Source: Porticoccus sp964395715
GTDB lineage: Bacteria; Pseudomonadota; Gammaproteobacteria; Pseudomonadales; Porticoccaceae
Assembly (NCBI GenBank): GCA_964395715.1
Contig: CAYNAU010000005.1
Location: forward strand, 1-64,000
Length of the DNA: 64,000 bases
Reading direction: 5' to 3'
In this document: piece after piece, positions 9,421-18,255 of the stretch
Layout of the letters: each line of letters starts with the position of its first letter
How positions within the stretch are numbered: the first letter of the stretch is position 1
Position numbers and translations under genes: made by a program
Notes under the pieces: model-generated
What the model was told of the DNA's origin: nothing
What the model saw: the letters and a program-made list of their open reading frames with translations, nothing else
Database searches by the model: none

Positions 9421-10508
9421 TGGGCCCCCCCCGCCAGTTCCATGTTAATTTCATAACGTTCCATATTAGTTGATGGGTTCACTGTGATCGATGATACAAA
9501 CTGGACATTCTGGAACTCTTCGGACTGCTCCAGTAGCTCAATAAGATCAGAGGCCTTGCGGGATTCCCCCTGTATGTTGACGCCACTGCCATCAATACGC
9601 ATGCGGGATACCCAGGTGTTATCCGGCATCAGACTGGTCACCTCCTGCACAATACTTAACTTGGCGGGTGTGTGATTTTTTCGAACTACCAGCGTGTCCT
9701 GCGCTGCCAGCCTGGATGCGAGCAATGACTGTTTTTCCCCTACTACCATTGCTGCGGCACGAATATCGTCAACCTGCTCCTGCAAACTGCCTATCTGGCG
9801 GTCAAGCTGAATCAAAGGCAACACAGCGACGGCGACCGCCAGCATCAACGCCACCATACCCAGCTGCTTTGCTCGCCCGTTCCAAAGAGGCTCGGTTTCA
9901 GGGCGCAGCTCAACGGGTAACAGGTTGAGCGTGGGCAACTGTTCTGACGTCTGCGGGTAGATACCTTGCGGAGGCAAACCAAGGGACTTAAGCCTTGATA
10001 GCAACAGATCCAACTTTCTACGCGGCAACGCATACAGTTCAACCTGAATCTTCTCACGCTCGGGGTAGCGACCTGCAGGAGAAAAACCAAACACGACCTG
10101 CTCGCGGGGGAATGGAGTCAGGCGATCAATTTCGAAGTTCAGCACGTTACCCAGATTGGCTTCTGTCGCCAACGGCAGAAACTGGTTGCTGACCAGTAAT
10201 TGATCCATGGAGAGAAACAGTCGGGTTGTTACACCCTCGGGAAGATCGGACAACATATCGCGGGAAAACGCCTGAAGATCCTGATCGGAGCAGCCCAGCA
10301 GATCGATGACACCGATCAGGCGCTGGGTTTTCTGTCCATGGAGTTGAAAACGGGCGACACCCCGCTCCAGATAGATGGAAAGTGTTGAAGTCTGGGGCGA
10401 AAAAAACTGGCTGACAGGAGTGGGGACGACCTGACGCAGCTCTCCCAGCCACCAGTTCCAGAAAACTTTGAGCCGGTCCATGCCCTGTTGTTGTGGTTTT
10501 AATGCCAT
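9417..10508 (-). CDS. gspL: Type II secretion protein GspL
   Basis: About 363 residues from the ATG at 10508; a TTG three codons upstream is a less likely start. The N-terminal cytoplasmic part has the actin-like/PilM-type fold of GspL ('LSIYLERGVARFQL', 'FEIDRLTPFPREQVVFGF'). A membrane helix near residues 215-235 ('GMVALMLAVAVAVLPLI') and a PilN-like periplasmic domain follow. GspL recruits the ATPase GspE and binds GspM. A 108-base non-coding stretch separates it from gspK, the largest spacing inside the operon, so a second promoter there is possible although I see no clear one. Confidence 0.9.
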   Translation of the reverse strand: MALKPQQQGMDRLKVFWNWWLGELRQVVPTPVSQFFSPQTSTLSIYLERGVARFQLHGQKTQRLIGVIDLLGCSDQDLQAFSRDMLSDLPEGVTTRLFLSMDQLLVSNQFLPLATEANLGNVLNFEIDRLTPFPREQVVFGFSPAGRYPEREKIQVELYALPRRKLDLLLSRLKSLGLPPQGIYPQTSEQLPTLNLLPVELRPETEPLWNGRAKQLGMVALMLAVAVAVLPLIQLDRQIGSLQEQVDDIRAAAMVVGEKQSLLASRLAAQDTLVVRKNHTPAKLSIVQEVTSLMPDNTWVSRMRIDGSGVNIQGESRKASDLIELLEQSEEFQNVQFVSSITVNPSTNMERYEINMELAGGAQ

Positions 10509-10616
10509 GGTCGACAAAAATTCCCTGTAATTCCATGCTCCAGAGTATCACGCCTTTTCAGGGACTCAAGAGGATTGCTAAAGATATCACGCAGATAGTC
10601 GCTACCACACGCCATT

Positions 10617-11594
10617 CTATTCTGACGCCTTGTCCGTACCATCATCCGACTGATCCGTCTCCTGATCTTTCTGGACCAGTGGGATAGAACCTCTATCAAT
10701 AAATGACTGCCAATTTACCGTTTCTATCGACATGCGGTTTCTGCCCCGGCGCAGCCGGACTGTTGTACTCATGCCAGACTGCTGTCCAGCCTCGGTCTTG
10801 CCAACAGCTGTCATGGTGTAGGTAACCCCTCGAGTGCGCGAGTAAAACTGGCGGTCAATCACTGGTGGCGAGGGCATGGGCAGGTTATCCCTATGGTTGA
10901 TGCGGCGTTGTTGAATATAACTTTCCAGCGCCATGGGAGAGTCATCGGACACCGCCATCAACACCTGTAACGATGCCACCTCAGGATTAATACCCTGGTG
11001 CCGGGAGTAGATGGTGACATGGGGTAGCATGGCCTGGTAGATATCAGCAGTCATACCCAATACCTGCAGCAACTCATCCACGCTGGTGAAAGGTGCATCT
11101 TTGGCACCTTGCGGTAACCCTGCTGCCACATAATCCGGATCTTCGGCACCATTGAGGCGTGTCAGGTCATCATCATCACGAAAATCAGCAATGGCATCTG
11201 CCAATGCATCAGCAATGGGTTGCTCTACTTCCAGGCTATACAAAAGCCTGGCCAGCAAGGGCTCTCGGGCCCCATTAATGTCTATTTTGCCACTCTCGTC
11301 ACTGACCGTAATTTCCACCAGGCCGCCGGGTAAGTTCACCTCTATCACCTCGCCATCAGCCAGCAACCGGTCCTGGGGGTTTCTGGCTAACAGGTTCATG
11401 ATCACCAGCTGCACCCCGCCCTCCGCCAAGTAGCGAGCCTGGGTGCCTCCCACCAGGGAGATCATGGCCTGGGTGGACTGGCGGCTGGCGTAGGACAGCC
11501 CCATGGCCAGCACCGAGAGCAGCACTATCAGCCACAGCACTGAAACCAGGGCAAACCCTTTTGCCTGCGCTGATGACATGCCGAACAACTTCAC
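10617..11594 (-). CDS. gspK: Type II secretion minor pseudopilin GspK
   Basis: 325 residues. The prepilin-type N-terminus is 'QAKGFALVSVLWLIVLLSVL': the processing Gly is followed by Phe, and the position-5 Glu of other pseudopilins is replaced by Val, as is usual for GspK. A large alpha-helical domain characteristic of T2SSK follows ('LADAIADFRDDDD', 'FTSVDELLQVLGM'). GspK caps the tip of the pseudopilus with GspI and GspJ. Its start overlaps the gspJ stop by one base. Confidence 0.93.
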   Translation of the reverse strand: MKLFGMSSAQAKGFALVSVLWLIVLLSVLAMGLSYASRQSTQAMISLVGGTQARYLAEGGVQLVIMNLLARNPQDRLLADGEVIEVNLPGGLVEITVSDESGKIDINGAREPLLARLLYSLEVEQPIADALADAIADFRDDDDLTRLNGAEDPDYVAAGLPQGAKDAPFTSVDELLQVLGMTADIYQAMLPHVTIYSRHQGINPEVASLQVLMAVSDDSPMALESYIQQRRINHRDNLPMPSPPVIDRQFYSRTRGVTYTMTAVGKTEAGQQSGMSTTVRLRRGRNRMSIETVNWQSFIDRGSIPLVQKDQETDQSDDGTDKASE

Positions 11595-12319
11595 TAACGC
11601 ATCTCCCCGGCATACAACTGCTGACTGGCAAAACGGGGAGCCACCGCTATTTCCGGCAGTTCAAACTCTTCACCATCGGCGCCCACTTCTGTCAAAAGCA
11701 GATGAATGACCAACGGTGTCCTGGTGCTGTTTTCCCACTCCTCCTCCCAACCTTCAACACCATCAGTGTCGCGACTGTAGTAGGCCAGCTCACCCAGCAT
11801 CAGGTCATCAGCGATCTCCAGCCGGGCAAGCTGAAGCTCATGGTCTTCCCGCTCTTTTTCCAGGCCATGGTGGTCATAGTAGGGCGAGCCATCATCATCG
11901 ATATAAACCGTTTCACCTGCCAGGTACGGCAGGTAATCCATCACCAGTTGATAATGTTCGGTGTCTTCATTCCAGATAGTTTTCAGCGACCACCAGTAAA
12001 GAATGCCGTCATTGTTAAACGTGGGGAAAGGTGCGACAAAATGCAGGGCTTTCTCATCACCAAAGAAGGAGGTAGCCAACTCCCCATCGTCCAGGCGCAC
12101 ACGTAAAAACCGCATGTTTCCTAGATGCCTGCGCAAGAGGTTGGATACCAGCAGGCGGTGCTCGGCGATATCCTGCTTGACGGTGACCTTGTCCCAGGTC
12201 TGGGTAGAAACGCGCAGGGCGCCAATCATCAATACAGCAATGAGAGAAACCAGCAGCAACGCCACCTGCAGTTCCACAAGGGTAAATCCCAAATTTTTGC
12301 GACTAAAAACCCGCCTCAT
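11594..12319 (-). CDS. gspJ: Type II secretion minor pseudopilin GspJ
   Basis: 241 residues. The N-terminus 'MRRVFSRKNLGFTLVELQVALL' holds the prepilin peptidase site (G|FTLVE, Glu at +5) and the hydrophobic helix. The globular part is longer than most GspJ proteins and has acidic stretches ('EGWEEEWENS'). GspJ is a tip pseudopilin forming the K-I-J complex. It overlaps gspI by 4 bases and gspK by 1. Confidence 0.92.
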   Translation of the reverse strand: MRRVFSRKNLGFTLVELQVALLLVSLIAVLMIGALRVSTQTWDKVTVKQDIAEHRLLVSNLLRRHLGNMRFLRVRLDDGELATSFFGDEKALHFVAPFPTFNNDGILYWWSLKTIWNEDTEHYQLVMDYLPYLAGETVYIDDDGSPYYDHHGLEKEREDHELQLARLEIADDLMLGELAYYSRDTDGVEGWEEEWENSTRTPLVIHLLLTEVGADGEEFELPEIAVAPRFASQQLYAGEMR

Positions 12320-12738
12320 TGCGTGACGCCCAACCGAATCGTCGACAGTTCGAATTGTCGCTTGCGATAGTCGCCCCAGGTCACCACCACTTTGTAATGA
12401 TAAGGGCGATAGATATTTTCCGGGTCAGTAAAGCCCTGGTTATTGAAAAGAGGGTTATCGCTGGAGGGCTTATACTCCGCAACCTGGCTGCGCCACCGGT
12501 ATCCCCCGTCGAGTTTGCCGGTATCTGATCCCAACGGACTGTCTTGAGCCACCAGCATTGCCATTTGTGTTTCGGCAATGGATAACGCCTTGGCGTAGTC
12601 ATCAGTGATCCGGGTCGCACTGGTAACGCTGGACATGATTTGCAAAACCACTGTCACGCAAATGCCCAGTATTGCCAGCGCCACTATCACTTCCAATAAT
12701 GAAAAGCCGCGCTGGGAGTCCGAATCAGTCCTCCGCAA
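12316..12738 (-). CDS. gspI: Type II secretion minor pseudopilin GspI
   Basis: 140 residues. The prepilin signal 'QRGFSLLEVIVALAILGI' (G|FSLLE) is followed by the pilin helix and a small C-terminal domain. GspI nucleates the tip complex with J and K. The start overlaps the end of gspH by 14 bases and its own end overlaps gspJ by 4, typical of this tightly packed part of the operon. Confidence 0.93.
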   Translation of the reverse strand: MRRTDSDSQRGFSLLEVIVALAILGICVTVVLQIMSSVTSATRITDDYAKALSIAETQMAMLVAQDSPLGSDTGKLDGGYRWRSQVAEYKPSSDNPLFNNQGFTDPENIYRPYHYKVVVTWGDYRKRQFELSTIRLGVTQ

Positions 12739-13198
12739 GAGCGACCTCCCCCGTCAACCAGTTGACCTCGAGCTGTGTGCTGCCCAGGTCCGACTGAAGA
12801 GTGAGCGTGCCACCATTGGATGTGCCATCGGGGTAGAAATAGATGCCCACAAGCGGCGTGGCGACATCCCGACTGGCCGGGGAAATATCCAGCGTCAGGC
12901 TTTCCGGGAGGAAAATATCCCTGCCTTCAGGCTGCAGGCGATAACCGGCCAGTTGTGGAGGAGCAGTAATTCCCCGGGTTTGGCTTTCCGCCACGGCCTT
13001 GGCGCGGGTCTGGCGCAGCAGGGCAACCAGTTTGCGCGCCTCGCTGCGCATTTCTGCACCTTCGGTTCCTGCAGAGTACCGGGTCGCGGCAATACCAACG
13101 GCCAAGGTGACCAGAAACATCACCACGATTAGTTCCAGCAGTGTGAAGCCCGCTACCTGGCGATACTGGCGGCGCATTTCAGAATACCTGGAAGACAA
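12725..13198 (-). CDS. gspH: Type II secretion minor pseudopilin GspH
   Basis: 157 residues. The signal is 'QVAGFTLLELIVVMFLVTLA' (cleavage before Phe, Glu at +5). A 16-residue leader precedes cleavage when the ATG at 13198 is used; an internal ATG (MRRQYRQVAG) would give a shorter leader. The C-terminal GspH/FimT domain ends in a beta hairpin ('STQLEVNWLTGEVALAE'). GspH joins the tip complex to the major pseudopilin. It starts 12 bases after gspG. Confidence 0.92.
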   Translation of the reverse strand: MSSRYSEMRRQYRQVAGFTLLELIVVMFLVTLAVGIAATRYSAGTEGAEMRSEARKLVALLRQTRAKAVAESQTRGITAPPQLAGYRLQPEGRDIFLPESLTLDISPASRDVATPLVGIYFYPDGTSNGGTLTLQSDLGSTQLEVNWLTGEVALAED

Positions 13199-13210
13199 AG
13201 GGCTCAGCGG

Positions 13211-13627
13211 TTATTCCCAGCTGACCACGTCACTATCATCCCCATCACCCCCTTCTCTGCCATCAGCGCCCAGAGAGTAGAGATCGTATTCTCCATGATC
13301 ACCCGGCGAACGATAGACATAGGCATTACCCCAGGGGTCCTCACGCACGATTTTTTTCTTCAGATAGGGACCGTTCCAGAAGCGTGCATTGGATGGTTTG
13401 CTGATCAGGGCTTCAAGGCCTTCCTGGCTGGAGGGGTAACGCCCCACTTCCAGCTTGAACAGGTCCAGTGCAGTGCCAAATTCCTGAATCTGCAAGGCGG
13501 CAGCCTTCCCCTTTGAACTGCCCACCTGCTTTAACACCTGAGGTCCAACCAGGCTGGCCAACAATCCCAGAATAACCAGTACGACCAGTAGTTCCAGCAA
13601 GGTAAAACCGCGACTTTTGCGATACAT
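13211..13627 (-). CDS. gspG: Type II secretion major pseudopilin GspG
   Basis: 138 residues, the standard length. The leader MYRKSRG is cleaved before FTLLE, followed by the helix 'LLVVLVILGLLASLVGPQVL'. The GspG signature 'GRYPSSQEGLEAL' and the C-terminal calcium loop region ('YDLYSLGADGREGGDGDD') are present. It polymerises into the periplasmic pseudopilus that pushes substrates through GspD. It lies 24 bases after gspF. Confidence 0.97.
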   Translation of the reverse strand: MYRKSRGFTLLELLVVLVILGLLASLVGPQVLKQVGSSKGKAAALQIQEFGTALDLFKLEVGRYPSSQEGLEALISKPSNARFWNGPYLKKKIVREDPWGNAYVYRSPGDHGEYDLYSLGADGREGGDGDDSDVVSWE

Positions 13628-13651
13628 CCTTTATCCCCCAATTTGTTGTGT

Positions 13652-14869
13652 TTACACAGGTAACTCGTTGATGCTGAGAATGGCGACCAGTATCGACATA
13701 ATGATGCCGCCGATTACCAGACCCAACCCGATAATTAACAGTGGTTCCATCACCGACAGCATGCGCTGGGTTGCCGTGGCCACTTCACCATCGTAGATAT
13801 CTGCCACTTTGATCAGCATTTTGTCCAGCTTGCCCGTTTCCTCACCGACCTGAATCATCTGCAGGGCAAACTCGGGGAAAACCCCGGTTTCCAGCAGCGG
13901 ACCCGCCAGGCCAGAGCCTTCCTGCAGGCTGGCGGCAACGTCCTGCAAACGACCTGACATCACCCTGTTCTGAAGGCTTTCACGGGCAATATTCAGTGCT
14001 GTCAGCAGTGGCACTCCCCCCTTCAACAGTGTGCCGAGACTGCGGCTGAGACGGGCCATTTCAACTTTTTTCACCAGGTCCCCAAGCAGTACAGTGGACA
14101 GGATGCGTCCATCCCAACGCAAACGCCAGGCGGGATCGCGACTGCGACTCCTCAGGTACAGGGCCAGTAACACGATAGCGGCGATAACAAATAGACCGTA
14201 ACTTCGCGCGGCATTGGCGGCCCCCAGAACAAATGCCGTACTGGCGGGCAACGCCGCGTTCATATCTTCAAACAGCTTGGAGAATTCCGGCAATACATAG
14301 GTGACGATAATCCCTAGCGATAGCAGGGTCACACTGACCAGGATAACGGGGTAAATCATGGCAGACAGCAACTGACTTTTGAGTGCCTGTGACTTCTCCA
14401 TATAGCGGGACAAATCATCAAGGCTTTCCGCCAGGTTGCCGGAAATTTCTGCCGATCGAATAAAGTTGATATAGAAACTGGAAAAGTACTTGGGATGATT
14501 CTGCAGCGCCTTGGAGAGCGGATCACCACCCCGAACCCCGGATTGAATATCCTCCATCAGCTCGACCATTACGGGCATCGAAGATACCTGACGGATAATA
14601 TCCAGAGCCCGGTCCAGCGGCAGCCCCGCCCCGACCAGAATGGAAAGCTGGCGAGTAAAGTCGGCAATATCTGCCGTTCCCAGACGGTTTTTCCGAAAAC
14701 GGCGTGCACCGGGCTTGGCCGTTAATGTGGCCCCGGCCTGTTCTGCGCTGATGGGAATCAGACCCATGGTCTGCAGGCGAGCGATGACTTCCTGTTGGGT
14801 ACCAGCAGTCAGGCTACCGGTTTTTACTTCCCCCTGGGCATTGACCGCCTTGTACTGGAAAACCGGCAA
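13652..14869 (-). CDS. gspF: Type II secretion inner-membrane platform protein GspF
   Basis: 405 residues, the usual length. Two GspF cytoplasmic helical domains (about residues 70-190 and 270-400) alternate with membrane helices near 170-195, 220-240 and 375-400. The motif 'FTRQLSILVGAGLPLDRALDII' starts the first domain, and the paired motif 'MIQVGEETGKLDKML' is in the second. It is the polytopic core of the inner-membrane platform. It starts 2 bases after the gspE stop. Confidence 0.97.
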   Translation of the reverse strand: MPVFQYKAVNAQGEVKTGSLTAGTQQEVIARLQTMGLIPISAEQAGATLTAKPGARRFRKNRLGTADIADFTRQLSILVGAGLPLDRALDIIRQVSSMPVMVELMEDIQSGVRGGDPLSKALQNHPKYFSSFYINFIRSAEISGNLAESLDDLSRYMEKSQALKSQLLSAMIYPVILVSVTLLSLGIIVTYVLPEFSKLFEDMNAALPASTAFVLGAANAARSYGLFVIAAIVLLALYLRSRSRDPAWRLRWDGRILSTVLLGDLVKKVEMARLSRSLGTLLKGGVPLLTALNIARESLQNRVMSGRLQDVAASLQEGSGLAGPLLETGVFPEFALQMIQVGEETGKLDKMLIKVADIYDGEVATATQRMLSVMEPLLIIGLGLVIGGIIMSILVAILSINELPV

Positions 14870-14871
14870 AC

Positions 14872-16605
14872 TCAGGCCTCCTGTGTCACACGCACCACTT
14901 CTTCAATGGTGGTCGTGCCCTGCAGAGCCTTCAGGCAGCCGTCTTCAAACATGGTGTGCATCCCCGCTTCGCGGGCAGCCTGTTCAATCTTGCCGGCTCC
15001 GGCATGCTGCAACACCAGCTCACGTATGGTATCTGTCATGGGCAGCAGTTCGATAATACTCACCCGCCCCCGGTAGCCGGTACCGCCGCAGTGCTCGCAG
15101 CCCTTGGGTCGATACAGCTGAATCTCACCCTCAACCAGCTTGTCCAGCCCGAACTCCCTGATCACGCCTTCGCTGGGTTTGTAGGCTTCCCTGCAGTGTT
15201 CGCAGAGCACCCGCACCAGACGCTGGGCCAATACAGTGTTGAGGGTGGAGTTGAGCAGGTAGTCTTCCACGCCCATTTCGAGCAGACGGGTGATACTGCT
15301 GGCGGCATCATTGGTGTGCAGCGTGGACAACACCAGGTGTCCGGTGAGCGCCGACTGAATACAAATTCGCGCCGTTTCCAGGTCGCGCATCTCACCCACC
15401 ATGATAACGTCCGGGTCCTGACGCACGATGGAACGCAACGCACTGGCAAAACTGAGGCCAATGGAGGGATTCACCTGTATCTGGTTAATCCCCTCCAGGT
15501 TATATTCCACCGGGTCTTCCACGGTAATCACTTTGCGCTCTTCGGTATTGAGGCTACTGAGTGCCGTGTACAGGGTGGTGGTTTTACCGCTACCGGTGGG
15601 GCCCGTCACAAGGATCATGCCATGGGGCATATCCAGCGACTGTTTGAGACGCTGGCGCAGGGCATCGCTGAACCCGAGTACCGGAAAATCCAGTGCCACC
15701 GTCTCGCGATGCAGCAAACGCATGACGACGCTTTCGCCGTACATGGTGGGGATCGTGGAAACCCGAATATCCAGCTCCTGGCCCTGGATACGCACATTGA
15801 TCCTGCCATCCTGGGGCAAGCGCCGCTCGGCAATATCCAGGTTGGCCATAATCTTCACGCGTGAAATCACCGCCGGTCCCATTTGCTGGGAGGGTGAAGC
15901 CTCATCACGCAACACCCCATCAATGCGGTAGCGTACTTTCAACTGGTTTTCGAAGGGTTCGACGTGGATATCCGACGCCCGTGCATCCACGGCGCGCTGG
16001 ATCAACTGATTGACCAGGCGGATCACCGGTGCTTCGCTGGCCATATCCCGCAGCTGCTCCACATCGTGCTCGGTAAACACGGCCTGCTCCGATGCCTCCT
16101 GCCCACTGTCCTTGCCCTGTTCATCCAGGTACAAGAGGGCAATACATTTTTGCAGCTCTGAACCTATGGAAACACAGGGTTGCACATCAAGGCCTGTGGC
16201 CATGGCAATGGCATCAAGGGCGTAACTGTCGGTGGGATCGGCCATGGCCAGATCCAGCTGTTGCTCAGACACGCTGACGGGCAGTAACTGCCGGTCTTTC
16301 AAAAAACGACCCGATAGCTGATCCTTAAACAGCGCCTCGTCGGGCATGTCGGCTTTCTTGACCAGCTTCAGCTCCATAACACTGGCAACGGCTTCGGCCA
16401 TGGCCCGTTCGGAAACCATACCCAGGCGAACCAACAGCGCAATCAGCGACTCGTCCTCAAGCTGCTCCGCCTTGACGCGTTTGGCGCGGGCAAAATCCAT
16501 TTCCTTGACGGCATTTTCCGCCAGGAGGTGCGCTTTCAAGCGGGCTTCAAAGCGGGCTGTCTCGCCAGCCTTATCCTCAGGCAGTATTGCCTGTTCGTCT
16601 TCCAT
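14872..16605 (-). CDS. gspE: Type II secretion ATPase GspE
   Basis: About 577 residues from the ATG at 16605 ('MEDEQAILPED'); a GTG at 16641 would add 12 residues. GspE powers pseudopilus assembly. Seen in order: N1E/N2E domains binding GspL; Walker A GPTGSGKTTT near residue 334; the Asp box 'VEDPVEYNLEGINQIQVN'; Walker B 'RQDPDVIMVGEMRDLETA'; the His box 'TGHLVLSTLHTNDA'; and a four-Cys zinc motif (CEHC ... CEHC) near residues 475-515. The Met in 'GEMRD' replaces the usual Ile. First gene of the gsp operon; a terminator just upstream separates it from mce, so its promoter lies within 16605-16710. Confidence 0.97.
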   Translation of the reverse strand: MEDEQAILPEDKAGETARFEARLKAHLLAENAVKEMDFARAKRVKAEQLEDESLIALLVRLGMVSERAMAEAVASVMELKLVKKADMPDEALFKDQLSGRFLKDRQLLPVSVSEQQLDLAMADPTDSYALDAIAMATGLDVQPCVSIGSELQKCIALLYLDEQGKDSGQEASEQAVFTEHDVEQLRDMASEAPVIRLVNQLIQRAVDARASDIHVEPFENQLKVRYRIDGVLRDEASPSQQMGPAVISRVKIMANLDIAERRLPQDGRINVRIQGQELDIRVSTIPTMYGESVVMRLLHRETVALDFPVLGFSDALRQRLKQSLDMPHGMILVTGPTGSGKTTTLYTALSSLNTEERKVITVEDPVEYNLEGINQIQVNPSIGLSFASALRSIVRQDPDVIMVGEMRDLETARICIQSALTGHLVLSTLHTNDAASSITRLLEMGVEDYLLNSTLNTVLAQRLVRVLCEHCREAYKPSEGVIREFGLDKLVEGEIQLYRPKGCEHCGGTGYRGRVSIIELLPMTDTIRELVLQHAGAGKIEQAAREAGMHTMFEDGCLKALQGTTTIEEVVRVTQEA

Positions 16606-16710
16606 AATCGCAAATTCCGTAATCAAGAAATGACCTTGCACTCATACTAGCAAGATATGACATTCAAATGACGGTTTCCATTGCTTTCACCGCCGCAACT
16701 ACCTGCCTCC

Positions 16711-16742
16711 CATAAAAAAACCCCGCTTTGCGGGGTTTTTTG
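16711..16742. terminator. Rho-independent terminator between mce and gspE
   Basis: Stem CCCCGC (16721-16726) and GCGGGG (16730-16735) with loop TTT, flanked by A7 on the left and T6 on the right. It ends the methylmalonyl-CoA operon and isolates it from the gsp operon downstream on the same strand. Confidence 0.9.
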
Positions 16743-16756
16743 AGCAGAATTGGGTA

Positions 16757-17161
16757 TTAAACCTGTTCGATTTCCACCAGCGTGCCGCAGAAATCCTTGG
16801 GGTGAAGGAATAACACCGGCTTCCCATGGGCACCAATTTTGGGTTCGCCATTTCCCAGCACCCGGGCACCCGCGGCAACCAGCTTGTCGCGAGCAGACAG
16901 AATGTCGTCAACCTCATAGCAGATATGATGCATGCCGCCATCGGCATTTTTTTCCAGAAACTTGGCCACCGGCGAGTTTTCACCGATGGGCAGCAGCAGC
17001 TCAACCTTGGTGTTAGGCAACTCCACAAACACCACCCTGACACCGTGCTCGGGTAAATCCGTGGCATCTGATACCTTGGCGCCCAGGGCATCCCGATAGG
17101 TGGCCACCGCCTTGTCCAGGTCGGGCACCACAATGGCAACGTGATTCAGTTTTCCAATCAT
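16757..17161 (-). CDS. mce: Methylmalonyl-CoA epimerase
   Basis: 134 residues, the normal size of this single vicinal-oxygen-chelate protein. It interconverts the D (S) and L (R) forms of methylmalonyl-CoA between the carboxylase and the mutase. Two VOC beta-alpha modules are visible, with metal ligands expected at His7 ('LNHVAIVV'), His in 'GMHHICYEV' and the Glu near the C-terminus ('GTLVEIEQV'). It is the last gene of the operon, 35 bases after meaB and directly before a terminator. Confidence 0.95.
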   Translation of the reverse strand: MIGKLNHVAIVVPDLDKAVATYRDALGAKVSDATDLPEHGVRVVFVELPNTKVELLLPIGENSPVAKFLEKNADGGMHHICYEVDDILSARDKLVAAGARVLGNGEPKIGAHGKPVLFLHPKDFCGTLVEIEQV

Positions 17162-17196
17162 TGACTCATTCTCCTGTTCACTACCCGGCGTCCGTC

Positions 17197-18174
17197 TCAG
17201 TGACGAAACGCATCGATTAATTTTTTCGCGGCAACCGTGGCCGGCAGTTTTCCTTCAGTCACGTCCTGCTCCAATGAATGCACCAGAGCCTTCACGGCCT
17301 CACTTTCCTTCAACTCCGTGAGCAGGCTGTCTGCAGTTTCACTCCACATCCAGGCCCTGGCCTGTGCCGCACGACGTGCATCGATCTCACCTGCCTCGCC
17401 CAACGCCCTGCGGTAACTTTCGACCGTTTCCCAGACTTCGTTGACGCCCTGCCCCTTCAGGGCAGAAAGTGGCTGTACCTGTACTTGCCAATGCCTGCTG
17501 CGGGGATGCAGAAAGTGCACTGCCATGCGGTAATCCGACACGGTGCGGTTGGCCGCAGCCTGCTGGTCGCCATCGGCCTTGTTGACCAGAATTAGGTCAG
17601 CCAGCTCCATGATGCCGCGTTTGATACCCTGCAACTCATCGCCACCGCCAGGCAACAGCAGTAACAGGAACATATCGGTCATCTGAGCCACGGCTGTCTC
17701 TGACTGGCCCACCCCCACGGTTTCAACAATAATCACATCAAAACCAGCCGCTTCACACAGCAGCAGGGTTTCACGGGTTCTGCGGGTAACGCCGCCCAGC
17801 GTCTCCCCTGCGGGGGAGGGCCGGATAAAGGCATCAGCATTGCGACACAGGCTTTCCATGCGGGTTTTGTCACCCAGTATGGAGCCACCACTGAGAGCGG
17901 ACGTGGGATCAACCGCCAGCACGGCGACCCGGTGACCCTCATCAATAACATGATTGCCAAAGGATTCGATAAAGGTCGATTTACCCACGCCGGGAACGCC
18001 AGAAATACCCAACCGGATGGAGTTCCCGGTATAGGGCATCAACAGTTCCAGCAGGCAAGCCGCCTGCTCCCGGTGATCGGCTCGGGTCGATTCCACCAGG
18101 GTGATACCCTTGGCCAGTGCTCGACGATCGCCTTGCCGAATTTTTTCAGCCAGTACTTCCGGGGTCATCTGCAA
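17197..18174 (-). CDS. meaB: Methylmalonyl-CoA mutase-associated GTPase MeaB
   Basis: 325 residues. This G3E-family GTPase (formerly called ArgK) loads and protects the adenosylcobalamin cofactor of methylmalonyl-CoA mutase. Visible are the P-loop 'GVPGVGKST' near residue 60, the 'AVDPTS' switch region, 'VETVGVGQSE' and the guanine motif 'NKADGD'. It lies between pccA and mce in the methylmalonyl-CoA operon, fitting the chaperone role. Confidence 0.96.
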   Translation of the reverse strand: MQMTPEVLAEKIRQGDRRALAKGITLVESTRADHREQAACLLELLMPYTGNSIRLGISGVPGVGKSTFIESFGNHVIDEGHRVAVLAVDPTSALSGGSILGDKTRMESLCRNADAFIRPSPAGETLGGVTRRTRETLLLCEAAGFDVIIVETVGVGQSETAVAQMTDMFLLLLLPGGGDELQGIKRGIMELADLILVNKADGDQQAAANRTVSDYRMAVHFLHPRSRHWQVQVQPLSALKGQGVNEVWETVESYRRALGEAGEIDARRAAQARAWMWSETADSLLTELKESEAVKALVHSLEQDVTEGKLPATVAAKKLIDAFRH

Positions 18175-18255
18175 ATAGTGTCTCCGACATTCTGTTTATG
18201 ACAGTGGTCATTGTAACTGTCGTAAAACCACTGCCAACCACAGAAACACGCAAGA

